Shown here: one piece after another, positions 52,755 to 64,000 of the stretch
Position numbering within the stretch: position 1 is the stretch's first letter
How the letters are laid out: every line of letters begins with the position of its first letter
Source of the DNA: Monarcha castaneiventris obscurior
Lineage: Eukaryota; Chordata; Aves; Passeriformes; Monarchidae
Direction: 5' to 3'
NCBI GenBank assembly: GCA_026261815.1
Contig: JAMPIT010000566.1
Coordinates: 28,545,001-28,609,000, forward strand
Length of the DNA stretch: 64,000 nucleotides
Notes under the pieces: model-generated
Database searches by the model: none
Told to the model about the DNA's origin: nothing
What the model saw: only the letters and a program-made list of their open reading frames with translations
Position numbers and translations under genes: made by a program

Positions 52755-53137
52755 GTGATTCTGTCTGGAAAGTCTTCTTCTTCACTCCAAACTTCAGTCC
52801 TGAGGACTCCAATGGCTGCTATGATTCTCACGTTTGCTTCTGCCATGGAGGATTCATTACACGACATGATCCTCCACTGCTTTTCGATCTGTCCAGAGAC
52901 CCTGAAGAGAACGTCCCACTGACTCCAGAAACTGAGAGCCGTTTCTACGAAATCCTCAGGGTCGTACACCAAGCAGTAGACAACCACACCAGATCCCTGC
53001 ATGCTGTTCCAAACCAGCTGTCATGGGACAACCTTCTCTGGAAGCCATGGCTCCAGCTCTGCTGCTCATCTCTCTTTCAGTCTTGCTATTGTGACTATGA
53101 GTCAGGAGGGAGTCCACTGGAGGTGCACTCGGGATAA
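52755..53137 (+). CDS. STS: STS, steroid sulfatase, last coding exon and stop
   Basis: This 383-bp exon (phase 1 in, TAA at 53135-53137) encodes [15 protein letters not shown], then [14 protein letters not shown], the [13 protein letters not shown] block, [31 protein letters not shown] and a divergent tail ending EVHSG. It aligns with human residues about 460-583 with no gap until the tail, which is three residues longer. The three cysteines of GC-x5-CFC and the four of CC-x6-CYC keep the human spacing, so the known C-terminal disulfides can form. An NHT sequon is present where human has RHT. The acceptor is attgcag (AG at 52753-52754). The minus-strand open frame over 52956-53357 is a shadow. 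Confidence 0.96.
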
Positions 53138-54110
53138 ACAAGCTGCAATTCCCTTTCAGAAACGACCAGGGGAGTGTGGGTGTCTGACTTGAACTTGTGG
53201 TACAAGCCTTCCGAAGGTTTTCTTGTGTTGGAGGAGGACCAGTCTTCAAATACATATTGCAGTAGAAGAGAGTTTCAGTCAGAAAATGTGCCAAGAGAGG
53301 GAGGGCAAGACACACCTTTTCTGACTTTATCACACAGCGTGAAGGACGTGTTGCCATCCTATCTACACATGGGTAGACTTGTGGGCATTTTCTGTGAGAG
53401 ATAATTTTCTAGACCTTCAGCTTTTTTCTTACACAGCAAAGAATTTACCTATAGTTTCTGTCAATCACAACTACTGAATGCACTTTCCTGTCCTTTTTGC
53501 TAAGTGTTATCCATTAGTAGGGCATAGCACTGAGCAATTAAAAATAGAGAGATAATGGTGGAGAGGTCCTCCTGTGGCAGTCGTTTGGTAACTGATAGAC
53601 AGGTTAAGAGCAGACTTGCAACAGATCTCTATCAACAAGCATGACAGATATGAAAAAGCTGACAGTGTGCCAACAGTCTGACTTTGAATGTGCCATAAAA
53701 ATGCACAGAGCTATGTAGTGGAAGACCTTGTGTCCATATTAAAATGATGCTTCCAAGCATCCCTACTGTCCTATTGCATGGCAGCAACCTTTGTTTCAAA
53801 AGGACACCACTTCAAGTGCACTAGTTGTGTGCTTGAGTGTGTACCATAAGTCTCCATACAAATATATATATATTTATATATGTGCAAGCCAAATTCATGA
53901 CCCGTAAGTCCTTCAAGCCCTGGAATAGGCACACTCTCATGGTGGTAGTACAACTGATAAAATATTTGATCCATACTTGATATTTGCGTTCCAAATTCGC
54001 ATGATACTATACTAGAAATATATATTTCATTATCTATTTACCCTACCTATTCTTCCAGTGATGAAATTAATCACAAATAAATAAAATTTGGTCTTCCTTT
54101 AAATATCTTT
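53138..54110 (+). other. STS: Probable STS 3' UTR
   Basis: This is non-coding sequence following the STS stop. The first strong poly(A) signals are overlapping aataaa hexamers at 54076-54085, so a 3' UTR of about 1 kb is inferred. A longer form using an aataaa at about 55911-55916 is possible. An AT microsatellite lies at about 53862-53881. I see no repeat element here. Confidence 0.5.
54076..54085 (+). terminator. STS: Candidate poly(A) signal of STS (two overlapping AATAAA)
   Basis: The sequence aataaataaa contains two overlapping canonical hexamers about 940 bases after the stop, followed by a T-rich stretch. It is assigned by position and sequence only. Confidence 0.5.
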
Positions 54111-57100
54111 GCCATCTTTTAAGCTCTCTGAATAGGATCTATCATTTTCTGAAAATGAACTTGGGCTTGAGTACTTAAAGCCAAATATAACTGTCTCTGA
54201 GTTCTTAGCAAGGTCTTGGGAAATCTACTGTCCTCAAGGGCTAATTTTTGTATCCATTTTTATCTCCATCTTATTCAGGCACATTTTCTTTCCACTCTAC
54301 AGGCAGACAATCTATTTTCTTTGGCATATAGATACAGAAAAGAAGATATCAGCAAAATAGTAAAATGATTTGATGCCTGATAATAGAAAGTGACTTGCTC
54401 CTTATCAGAAAGCACCAGTTAATTCCCATATTACGACATGTTAAAACCTGTTTGGGGCAAAAGTGATCTGTGATGATAGTAAGGCAGTAGCTTCAGTCAG
54501 CCAACATTAAGGTTGTGACCTGGTTCTTGTGAGCTATTGAAGCCTGTCCTGTAAAAGTATATTGTGATATATGGTGTATTTCTCTGTCTGTAAAACCTAG
54601 GTTTTATTTGATTTTTCTGTTGCAGTTTCATTCAAAATTTCATTCTCCACAATATCCAGAAGCCTGTCCTGGGAAATGTACTTTTTCCTTGAAGTTCTAT
54701 TTTTGATGTTTCACCTTGTGTTCATGATCTTAAATAGTCCTCTGCAAACTCTCTGCAGGTGTCATAGTCCCGTGACAGTATTCATCACTGAATGTACTAC
54801 ATAACCTTAGGAAGAAAAATGCCTCTCATTTGAATACAATTATTTTTCTATGAGAGTGCCTGCCTCTCAACATCATGGCAGGATCTGTACCTCCCAAGTT
54901 TTTGGTCCTCACCATGTGGCCCTGGAACCCCTTGGGGCATGGCACTGGTGCCAGTGTGTGGCCCCACAGCCAAAGGGCAGCCAGGTTGTGGCCAGGGTGC
55001 CGGAACACCACAGTGTGGAGGGATGCTCTTTCCAGCTCCCACAGCTCTGCCCCAGCTTACACAAAACCTTTTCAAACAAGTATTCCTTCTGAAGAATATG
55101 GGAAAAAATATGTGGTGTGTTAGGTATACAGTGCTGACTCAGACAAGGGGTTTGGTGTTGTTAGATCTACTTTGTTTCCACAGTTTCTGGTCTGTGACCT
55201 TTACAGGGATGTGAATTTATATTCTCAAGGACATTAACATCGACTTCTTTTCATCAGAAAGATGCTGTGTTGCTATTATTTCTTTTCCTTTCTTTCTGCA
55301 GGTGCAAGAATTCTTTGTTCTGCTAGGCACAACAGTTCTGTGTCGCTTGATCAAGGTATCAAAAATGATGACTTTTCTACTGCTCTGATTTCTCATTGGC
55401 TGAATATGATGTTTCTTTCATAGCCTCCTTTTTGGCTTTTGATGCCATCCTTCTAATCTCCTTTCTTAAAACATCCACACCCCTCAAATACTTTTCCATT
55501 TATTTCTTTGCCACCCAGTCCTTTTGTTTGCTTGTCATATTGATTGTAATGGCAATTTTGCCCTAATCAATCAGAGAACGAAAAGTAGTCTTTGTAAAAA
55601 AATTTGACTTCTAGGGCTCCTTGACTCTGCTAACCTCCTGCTTATTTAAGGTCTAGCAAGAATTAACTTTGTGTTATGAAATATGAGTAATTAAAACATA
55701 CCTGAGATGCCCCGAATAATAAAAACTATGTCTTGTTTGTGGCATAAACTTCATATTTTCCAAAATATAATTTAGTACAACATTTAATACTTTGACATAA
55801 GCAATAAAATCTGAAATCCGTTTTTACCATTGTTCCTTCAAGAAAGCTTCTGTGAAGAACAGGGCAGTATTTTTCATACTCTATGCTAATACCATTTCAT
55901 TTAATGCCTAAAATAAACCTTGCCTGTATTGCAAATGTATTATACCTTTCAGTGCTGTACCTTCTGTTCTGGAGATGGTATGTCAGATCAGGGTAATTAA
56001 AGTAGTCTTATTTATCTGCAAAATAAAATGTGAAGGACAATATACCATTTGTGTAATGGCACTGCCTGTTCTAACAAGGAAAAGTTTTGTTTTTCACAAC
56101 AGGTTATTGATGGGATATACATGATTCACAGCTTACTAACAAGGAAGGCTCTAGGAGAATGTGCTCTTATGCTTGGAAACTGACTTTGAATCTATCATTT
56201 AATGAGCACTGGTGTTGTAACATGGTACCTGTTTGTAGGATATGTCAGTTTAAACTGGGAGATTCAGCTTCAGAGGAAAGTGTATTCCTCTACAGTAGCA
56301 TTTAACAGTATCATATCCTAATTTGTGACAGAGTCCCTGTACAGCCCAGAGCAACTCATTTAACTCATTTCTCAGTCCTCTGCTGCACTCAGGATAACAG
56401 TGTTTCTCTAACTGCTGAGAATACGGAAAGAGCAAAAAATGCTGAAAGTGGTAAGATGGTAAAGGTGCACTTTCTAGTCAGTAAGGCACCTTTTCTATAG
56501 AAGATACAATTTAAGAGCTGGAAAACTAGGATGTAGAAGATGCCCCTATTCGAGGGGGTATGTGATACCCTTAAGCTGAGGTTTTCAGGTGGATTCTATG
56601 TGTACTGTTTAGTGCATGTGGTATCATGATCTGGAGGAGAGAGAATAGATGGCTAAAAAAGATACACACTTGGGATTCAGAGAAAGTTATAAGTCACATT
56701 TTTATGATCATATTTATTCTGTTTTTAGCAGTCAGGAAACTACATGGAATAATAAATAATGCTTTACCCTCAGGGACTGGATGTCACAGGTTCTCAGCTA
56801 TTAAAAATAGAGATGTCCTGACTTGCCTCAAATTAGGGTCAGAAAAATCAAAAGAAAAAAAAAAAAGATAAGAAAAAGGGAAATACAAGCTTTGGAGAGA
56901 GGTGTCAGCTCATTTAAATCCAACTGAAAGTTTGCAGAGAACTAAGAGAATCTGGTCCGTATACTTCACAGCTCAGTGAGAATCATCACTTGCCAGCAAT
57001 AGTTTATTTCACATTGTGTTAATGTGAGATCTGGGTGTTCAGATATGTGAACAATGTAAAAAATATCACTTAATATAGGAACAAGTGGAAAAAAGAAAGA

Positions 57101-57465
57101 AAGAGTGCAAGCATAGCTACAAAAATCATATGTTCTACTAGAGTATGTATATGAAAAATTCTTTTAATTTATGTTTTTGACATACATTACTACAATGTTT
57201 TTTACTTACATTAGGACATAATAGTTCTGTGCTTAAGACAGATCTTTTCTCTGTCATTTCCCTTTCCTCTGCCATTGCCTGTCCAGCATCCAAAATATGC
57301 TCTAAGGAGCAAGAGGCAGCCACCCTGCCCAAAATCACTACAAGCAGTGTGGCCAGCCATGTGGGCAGGAGGAAAGGCTTAACCAAAACTCTGCTCTGGG
57401 AACCAACAGGAAGCAAACAGTGTCTGGGGGTTATCTCCAACCTGAAGACAGAAACCTGGAAATTG
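54111..57465. other. Downstream sequence, no recognised gene
   Basis: This is presumed to be intergenic or extended 3' UTR. A GC-richer patch at about 54850-55070 is open in several frames on both strands but resembles no protein I know. A short splice-flanked open segment at 55302-55355 is noted as a weak lead. The rest is AT-rich unique sequence. Confidence 0.6.
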
Positions 57466-57619
57466 ACCCTGAGATTAGCTCAGTTGGTTAAATTGGTTAG
57501 AGAGCAGTACTAATAACACCAGGGTTCTGGGCTCAATCCCTCTATGGGCCATTCACTTAAGGGTTGGACTTGATAATCCTTCTGGGTCCCTTCCAACTTA
57601 GAGTATTTTGTGATTCTGT
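57466..57619 (+). mobile_element. tRNA-Ile/CR1-tailed SINE (TguSINE1-like), 154 bp
   Basis: The head reads gattagctcagttggtta, with ctaataacaccagggttc and ctcaatccc. These match the A box, the anticodon region and the B box of a tRNA-Ile. The tail (ggttggacttgataatcc, then gggtcccttccaactta and tgtgattctgt) is a CR1-type 3' end that would let CR1 enzymes copy it. Flanking direct repeats gaaattg at 57459-57465 and 57620-57626 are an exact 7-bp target duplication. A small tandem duplication (ttggttaaa/ttggttaga) sits in the head. This architecture is known from TguSINE1 of songbirds. Confidence 0.9.
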
Positions 57620-58329
57620 GAAATTGCTGGTTCCTCTGGGTCTCTCAAGGGCTGCAGGTGACCAGGAGGAATGAGGCTCCCTCTGTGGCCAGCTGGACTG
57701 TTGTGTGTTCTGCAACAGTGTCCCTCTGTGTCAGGCTGTCACGTGGAAGTTAGTTTGGAACCCACAGGATGCAGGACCCCTCACCTCTGAATAATTATGC
57801 CAAGCAGGCTGCTCCTGAATCACCACACATGAAGTGACAGATCTTAGTCTGATGCTCTAAGGCAGCAACAGTCTCTTTTTTCACTGGAGGAGCAGAAGAC
57901 CTGAGCCGGGCTCTAGGGACTCCCAGTTTACAGGCTGCTAAAACTGCAAATAATTCAGAGAGCCCTGGAAACACCCTGGCAGATGATACGGCTTTTCCAT
58001 GCTCTTCTTGGTAGCTCTTATTTACATCAAAACTAATAAGAATCTGCCTAAAACTTCTCCTGTACAGCCAACAAAAGATATTGCAAATTTTTCTGAAGAC
58101 CCTCCCCCCCCACAATAACTTTGACCTGTGAGTTTGGTACTGAGAACAGTGCCAACACAATGTAGAGCAACTGAAGGTTTCTTATACATATATAAAGATG
58201 CTGAATTCCGGACTCCCACTGGAGTTTGTTTGGTACTGGTTAGTGAGATAAAGACTGGCTTGATTATCTGTGCATCTCTAATTGCACTGTCAAGGTTATG
58301 AAACATTGCTGAACTTGGGAGGTGTGAAT

Positions 58330-58381
58330 TATACAATATAATATATATTATATTATATATAATACTTATACAATACTTATA
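58330..58381. repeat. AT-rich imperfect palindromic microsatellite
   Basis: Units of atat/ataata and attat form an imperfect inverted repeat, followed by a repeated acttataca motif. Confidence 0.75.
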
Positions 58382-60460
58382 CAGCATCTCCTGAATGCCT
58401 AAAACACATTCCTTTAATATAAACCATGGTAGGTTCCCTATGTAGAATAAAGTTAGTCTGATCTATAAAATAACGGTGTTGCAGGTACTTTCCTTGGAAA
58501 ATAAAGCTGTATTTGAAGGTAACAAATTCAGCGTTTGGGGGTCAGCTCAGTTATAAAAACCCTCCAACATTATTTATTCTACTGTTATCCAATAATAAAG
58601 TGTTTTTATGCAGATAATATTTTCTTTTACCTGATTTATGTGAAAAATACTGTGAAACAGTTTAAATTATAAGGCAGAGCTCTTCATTGTGACACTTACT
58701 TTTAGAGAATTTGATATGAAGTTGCTTTGGGTAGCAATATTTATTACAAAATATTAGATACAAAGCATCTCAAAAGCCTTATGGATTCGAGTTGGACTGC
58801 AAGAGAATAACTTTGGTTTAATATGGTCTTCATTGCTCACAAATGAAAAATAAAGTTACGAAGAAAAAATCCTCAAAGTTTAAGAATAGCTTGCCTGTGC
58901 TGTTAGTAATAAAAAGAATACTTGAAGTTTGTACTATGTGTGAGAATTTCTTTCATTTTTTTCCTTATTGTTATCTTTTATGTTATAACTCCTCCTGCCA
59001 AGCAGACAAAGTACTCAGATTTAGGAAAATGTGCTGATTGGTTTGTAAGTGTCAACCTTGCATTGTCATTTGCAATGCACTGAGAAGTAACTGATTAATG
59101 CCGGGCTCCTGATGACAGTTTAAACTTCAGGAAGATTGTTAGAACAGGAATTTTAGATCCTAACACTTCCCTGTCTGATACTGATGAGAAACACAGTCAT
59201 TCAGGAATGTGTCATCACTGACCAAGCTTTTAAAAAGCATATTATTCTGCAAAACGAGCTGCTTCATACCCTTCCTTCTCCTCTATGATACTTACCAAAA
59301 ATAAGTGGAAATCCTCTCTGATGCTAAGATTTATGCTACCGAATCACAACCGTCTTTGATTATCTTTCAAGAAAATTCAGTCACTAAAGACCAACCCCAG
59401 CAGCAAAGAAGTCTGCCTTTTCTGGATTAATGACAATAATGAATGCTAGAGCTCCAGCAGCTGCAGTAATGTATACTAAATGAATGCTGCTGACACTCAG
59501 TTTATAGGCACTCAGTACCAGGCTATGTAGAGAATCTCCATCTTCACATATTAAACCTATGGCTGGCTTCAGGTATCTCTTGTGTTTTTCCTTTTGCTCT
59601 CCAGGCCCATTTTGGGGAATGTAGAAATCAAGATGTAGAAAAGTATACAGGCTGGGAATGAAAAAAATAACTCTTCATCCTCTGATTGAAACTGTGCCAC
59701 TGCATAGTAAAAAATTTTAAGTCCAGAGAACAAAGAAGAAGGTAAAATTCCCTAGCGGTAAGGACACTCATCTGGGCTGTGATGACAGCTTTGCTATGAA
59801 ACTTCAAGACTGATTAAGTGTTTTTAATCACATGAGGTACACAGATTGCCTCTGGAGCAGAGAGGGATATACCTTATGGCTGTGAAGTCACTTTCTGTCT
59901 CTGTTACTCACTACCTGACCCGGTAAGGGTAGGAGTCTTCGCTTCAGAGCAGCAAAGCTCGTACAGAAAAGGCAGAAAGTACAGTGTACTTCTCCTTGCC
60001 CCCTCTCTTTTCACACCCAGCCAGATGCTTAGGAATGCTTTGTTTTAACTGCATGTCCGATCTAGAAAAATGTCAAGCAAAGAAGGCTTGAAAGTATTGT
60101 CTGTCTTCTTTGATCCCCGGCTTAGAAATACTGTGCTTGTGCAGAAAGCACCTCATTCTTGCACTGCCAGTAGTGCTCTGAAAGTAGGATCAAAGTACTT
60201 AGATGGCACAGGAAGGATGTATTACCTGCCTGCAGAAGAATTTAGAAACCACTGTAGGTAGAAAGATAACAGTTCTGTGTCTGAGATTTATTTAAGTTAA
60301 ATGATGAAGATATCTAGACATGAGTTTACCACCATTTCTACCTAGGACACAATAAAACAAGTTGGGTCTATCCTAGCTTGTATGGCTGTGTGAAGATTCT
60401 ATTAGTCATGCCCAATAATGCTCTTGGGTTTGGTGGTTTTTTGGGGGTTACTTTTTGGTG

Positions 60461-60538
60461 TTTTTTTTTTTTTTTTTTTTTTTTTTTTTGTTTGTTTGTT
60501 TGTTTGTTTGTTTGGTTTGGTTTGGTGTTTTTTTTGCT
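60461..60538. repeat. Poly(T) of 29 bases, then (TTTG)n and (TTTGG)n
   Basis: A 29-base T run continues into about seven tttg units and then ttggt units. It is simple sequence. The lysine/asparagine-rich minus-strand open frame across it is an artefact. Confidence 0.9.
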
Positions 60539-62254
60539 TTTACATAGATAAAAGAAAAAAAAGGACAATTTAAACAGGATAAAAACCCATGACATCTGTT
60601 TATCTGTTTTTAGGGAGTAGAATCCTACTTCTTTCTCCTGGAATCTTTGAAATATTTTTTAAGTAGGCAGTATGAAATTTAAAACAGATCATCATAGTCA
60701 GAAGTTTGCAACCAAATGCCTATTTTTCTCTGAAAGCACTTTATTTAAAGGATAATTTTTTTGCTTACTTGTTTGTTTCCTTGGGGTTTATTTGCATGGA
60801 TCTTCAGTTCTTTTTGTCTCTACCATGCTCTGCAAGTAAGAGAAGAAATATCTTATTGGAAGTATTTAAAAGAAGTGTCATCATTGTAGAGGTCAGGCAA
60901 TTTGTTTTCAAGATCAGACTGGTCATTTTTATGCCCCTTTAATTATTTTACTATGATGAGATATTTCAATTAGAGTTTTGCTAAAAATATCTTAAGACCT
61001 TTTACAATTTACATTTTCTTTTACCATCAATGATGACTGTTTTGAAAGGACTTGAATTGAAGAATACTGCTGAACTTCTGGAAAAAAAAGTCATGACATT
61101 TAAAATACAACTTTCAACCTCTACTATAGTGGATGTTTAAGTGTTAAAACATTTACATTGTTATATGCATATGACACATTTTCCATCTTCTTGTATCTTC
61201 AGAAATACTTTGCAGCCTAGCAAACATATAAACTGCACTGAATTATGCATGAAAAAATATTTTAGGGCTCCATCTGCTAGGCATTTTTTACAGTTTGTTT
61301 CTTAAGTTAAAAGGGTTTATGCTGCATTATATTAGGTATAAAACTAGTAGCAGCACCTTAACGGATTTTATTTCCTAATATTCTGTATTATCACATGACT
61401 AAACACATATCTAGCAAGAACAGAAGCAGAAAGATCCTAGTTCAGCAGGGCACTGAAACAAGGTTTGCAATTTAACTGTTTTAATCATTCCACTGTGTTC
61501 AGGAATTTTGCTGATTGAGACTGTTCAAGGGAAGATACGCAGATTAAGTAATGTGTAATATTTTGCTTTTGCTATCAATATCTTTAATTTACTCTAAACC
61601 AAAAACATTTTGTATGTTTTAGTTGCCAGGTGTTTCCAACCTTTCCCATTCCATAATTTTGGGCTGTGTCCATCAGATATTTGTAAGCTTGCCTCCAGCC
61701 TTGCTTTTTGTTGAAAGTGCAATGCAAGTTAATATTTTTTCTGAGCTCTACAGCCAATTACTTCTGTTACTAGGATACTGTTTACCATAAAGATCATGAT
61801 GTAGAATGTACTGGATAAAAAGGAATAAAAAACACACAACAATGAAAAGCTTTCTGAAGGGATAAATCCAAAGGCATTGATGGTCTACTACTATCCAGCT
61901 ATAAAATGTACCCTTTTACACGGGTCTCAAGAAGCAACACTAAATCTGTTAGATTCCATTGTTAAAACAGAAGACAAAAATATTTAAATGAGATGTGAAA
62001 GGAAGCATTTTACACATGGAGATAGAAATGAGCCAAGCCCAGTATTAGCTACTGTTACATTGGCTTACGGCTCCATGGACACAAAATGCTGTTGAAAGGA
62101 CAGCAAATAAACTAAAATCTGGGAAAAGTGGATTTCAGCATAAAATATATGAATTTGTCAAGTAACCACAGAAAGATATAAAAAAAATATACACCAGCTG
62201 TGCTTATACTTGGATGTATATTGTGTATTGATGCATACTTGGAAGTGTATTTGT

Positions 62255-62897
62255 GTTCTGGCAGTCTGGTGAAGTTTCCACTGACTGGAAAAGGGGGAAC
62301 ATAACCCCCATTTTTAAAAAGGATAAAAAGGAAGACACAGGGAACTACAGCCAGTCTCACCTTTGTGCCTAGCAAGTTTGTGGAACAGATCCTCCTGGAA
62401 ACTATGCTAAGGCCGTGGAAAATAAGGTGATTGGTGACAACTGACATGTCTTCACAAGGGCAAATGCTGTATGACAAATGTGGTGGTATAATAAGAGGGA
62501 TAAGAGGGCTGGAGCAGCTCTCCTATGAAGACAGAGAGTTGATGCTGTTGATCCCAGAGAATGCCCTGTGCAGACCTTTAAGCAGCTTTCTGGCACCTAG
62601 AACAGGTTAAAAGAAAGCTGGAGAGGGACCTTTTACCAGGGCATGTAGGCTTTAAACTAAAAGAGGGCAGGTTTAGATTGGATGTTAAAATTCTTTACTG
62701 TGAAGATGGTGAGACACTGGCACAGGCTGCTCAGAGAGGTTGTTGATGCCCCAGCCCTGAAAGTGTTCAAGGCCAGGTTGGATGGCGCACTGAGCAGCCT
62801 GGTCAAGTGGAAGGTGACCCTGCCCATGTCAGGAGGTTTGGAACTAGATGTCTTTAAGGTCCCCTCCATGCCAAAACATTCTGTGATTCTATAAAAA
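62255..62897 (+). mobile_element. CR1 LINE fragment, sense, internally deleted
   Basis: The first part (about 62255-62488) matches the CR1 ORF2 reverse-transcriptase region ('gggaactacagccagt', 'ctgtgcctagcaagtt'-like, 'cagatcctcctggaaa', 'aaggtgattgg'). The sequence then jumps near 62490-62500 to the CR1 3' region ('gagggctggagcagctctcc', 'tcctatgaagacag', 'gtgagacactggcacagg', 'tgctcagagaggttgt') and ends with 'cattctgtgattctat'. The intervening ORF2 sequence is missing. Stops and indels throughout show that it is inactive. Confidence 0.9.
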
Positions 62898-64000
62898 GCT
62901 CCATTTGACTTGGACAGCTATGAAGCCCTATAATTGGTGGAGGAAGTCCCTCTAAATGCCTAATTTTCATACATAAACTTAATGCAAAAATGTAGATGAC
63001 TTTGAAGGTTGCCAGAGGTATGTCATATTTGTGTTAATTGTAAACAATAAAATTAAACACAAAGAGAAATTCTCAAAGCTAATTGTAGAGGAAGAAGCAA
63101 TCCAGGAATAGTGGTTTTGAACTTGTTGGAGATCTTAGACAAGGGATATCCTCCAGCATTGCCAGCCGCTTTTATGGCAAGTCTATTCCTATTCCCTGAA
63201 TAAAATTAAATAAATACTTAAGTGTGATTACACCAGACTGTTTTGATCAATGTTACAATAATACAATGTTACCAAGTACTTAGACAAAGTAAATGTTGGG
63301 GCAGATAAGACATATTAATTTAAGAAACATGATGACTGCCTCTAGTGATGAAGAAATTATTCCTTACTTCACCTACATTTAAAATATTAAATGTTTGGAC
63401 AAGTATCCTATTTTTGTTTGCTGCTTTTTTTTGCCTTTTTTTTGAATGAATGAATGAATGAATGAATGAAAGACATTAATAGAAGCTGATTCAGATTTGT
63501 TGGAATAAATGCTATGATCCCAGACTGAAAATGTAATATATACATGTTTTTAATTCTGTTTAAGCCACATTTGTGCTTAGGGACATGCAAATTTGTTTTG
63601 GTATGAATCATTAAGACAATAATTCTGCATTCTCATTTCTCTTCCTCACTGTAACTCTGCTCTTTACCTACTTGCATTACAGTGTAACAGCATGATCCTA
63701 AGTACTGTCAAATAACATGTCAAATATAACACCAAATAAAATTCTAATACTGCTAATTGCTACTACTACTAAATAAAACTCTAAAGCCTCTTAAAATGTA
63801 GCTTCTAAAGGCATAACATAATTTAGAAGCATAAATTAATCCTTGTTCAGTTTTGTGCTTACAAGGTTAAACTGCAAACCAGCAGCTGGGTAAGCTCATT
63901 AAAAAAGTCTCATTCTATCTACCATTAGCTGCACCAAAATCTGAAGTACAGCCATATTCAAAACTGAAGTAATATGACATTAGCAAAATACCAGACTCAG
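62898..64000. other. Intergenic sequence to window end
   Basis: This is AT-rich unique sequence with a (TGAA)7 microsatellite and no recognisable gene. Confidence 0.65.
63443..63470. repeat. (TGAA)7 microsatellite
   Basis: Seven uninterrupted tetranucleotide units follow two short T runs. It is likely to be length-polymorphic. Confidence 0.95.

Larger units (their letters stand above)
57627..62254. other. Intergenic sequence, no recognised gene
   Basis: A GC-richer block (about 57640-58010) has no recognisable product. It is followed by an AT-rich imperfect palindromic tract (58330-58381) and a T/(TTTG) tract (60461-60538). A 63-codon open frame at 60070-60261 lacks any recognisable domain. 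A short tRNA-like phrase near 59750-59800 is too weak to call. I see nothing else specific. Confidence 0.6.

Noticed and set aside
52956..53357. A 133-codon minus-strand open frame
   Set aside because: It is antisense to the last STS coding exon and 3' UTR, a shadow of conserved coding sequence.
60070..60261. A 63-codon open frame with coding-like composition downstream of STS
   Set aside because: There is no recognisable family, no clear splice sites and no neighbours. It is too short to support alone.
62112..62477. A 121-codon minus-strand open frame
   Set aside because: It overlaps a CR1 element in antisense and has no domain.
1..64000. Bacterial-type systems (CRISPR, phage defence, operons, riboswitches)
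   Set aside because: The window is vertebrate intron and intergenic DNA. No such structure is present.

Overview
This is a vertebrate genomic window, almost certainly from a songbird (oscine passerine). It is AT-rich and intron-dominated. It carries CR1 LINE fragments in both orientations with typical avian 3' ends, several avian-style endogenous-retrovirus LTRs, and a tRNA-Ile-headed, CR1-tailed SINE that matches the design of TguSINE1, a passerine element. There are no bacterial features: no operons, CRISPR arrays or prophages.

The only protein-coding gene I can identify with confidence is the 3' part of steroid sulfatase (STS) on the + strand. Four terminal coding exons are visible at 14806-14943, 23810-23969, 26515-26636 and 52755-53137. 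All have canonical AG/GT borders and compatible phases. Together they encode the last 267 residues, corresponding to human residues about 320-583, including two calcium ligands (Asp-Gln), the active-site lysine and the seven C-terminal-half cysteines. The start codon, the formylglycine cysteine and the two membrane helices lie upstream of the window. The last intron is 26.1 kb, against 8.9 kb and 2.5 kb for the two before it.

Layout: 1-14805 is intron with one sense CR1 (about 4.03-4.57 kb). 14944-23809 is intron with an antisense CR1 (about 15.3-16.2 kb). 23970-26514 is a short intron. 26637-52754 is the long last intron, which holds three LTR insertions (27976-28675, 35394-36016, 38727-39211), a CR1 end, low-complexity blocks and an unexplained exon-like open segment at 51186-51308. 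From 53138 comes the 3' UTR, with candidate poly(A) signals near 54.08 kb. From there to 64 kb the sequence appears intergenic, with a SINE at 57466-57619 and an internally deleted sense CR1 at about 62.26-62.90 kb.

The best lead is the 123-bp segment at 51186-51308. It has strong splice sites, is open throughout, contains several CpGs, and is phase 1-1, so it could be spliced into STS without breaking the frame. I do not recognise its peptide. I see no evidence for a wholly new biological system here. The other findings concern repeat insertions, hairpins and bird-specific changes in STS glycosylation sites.
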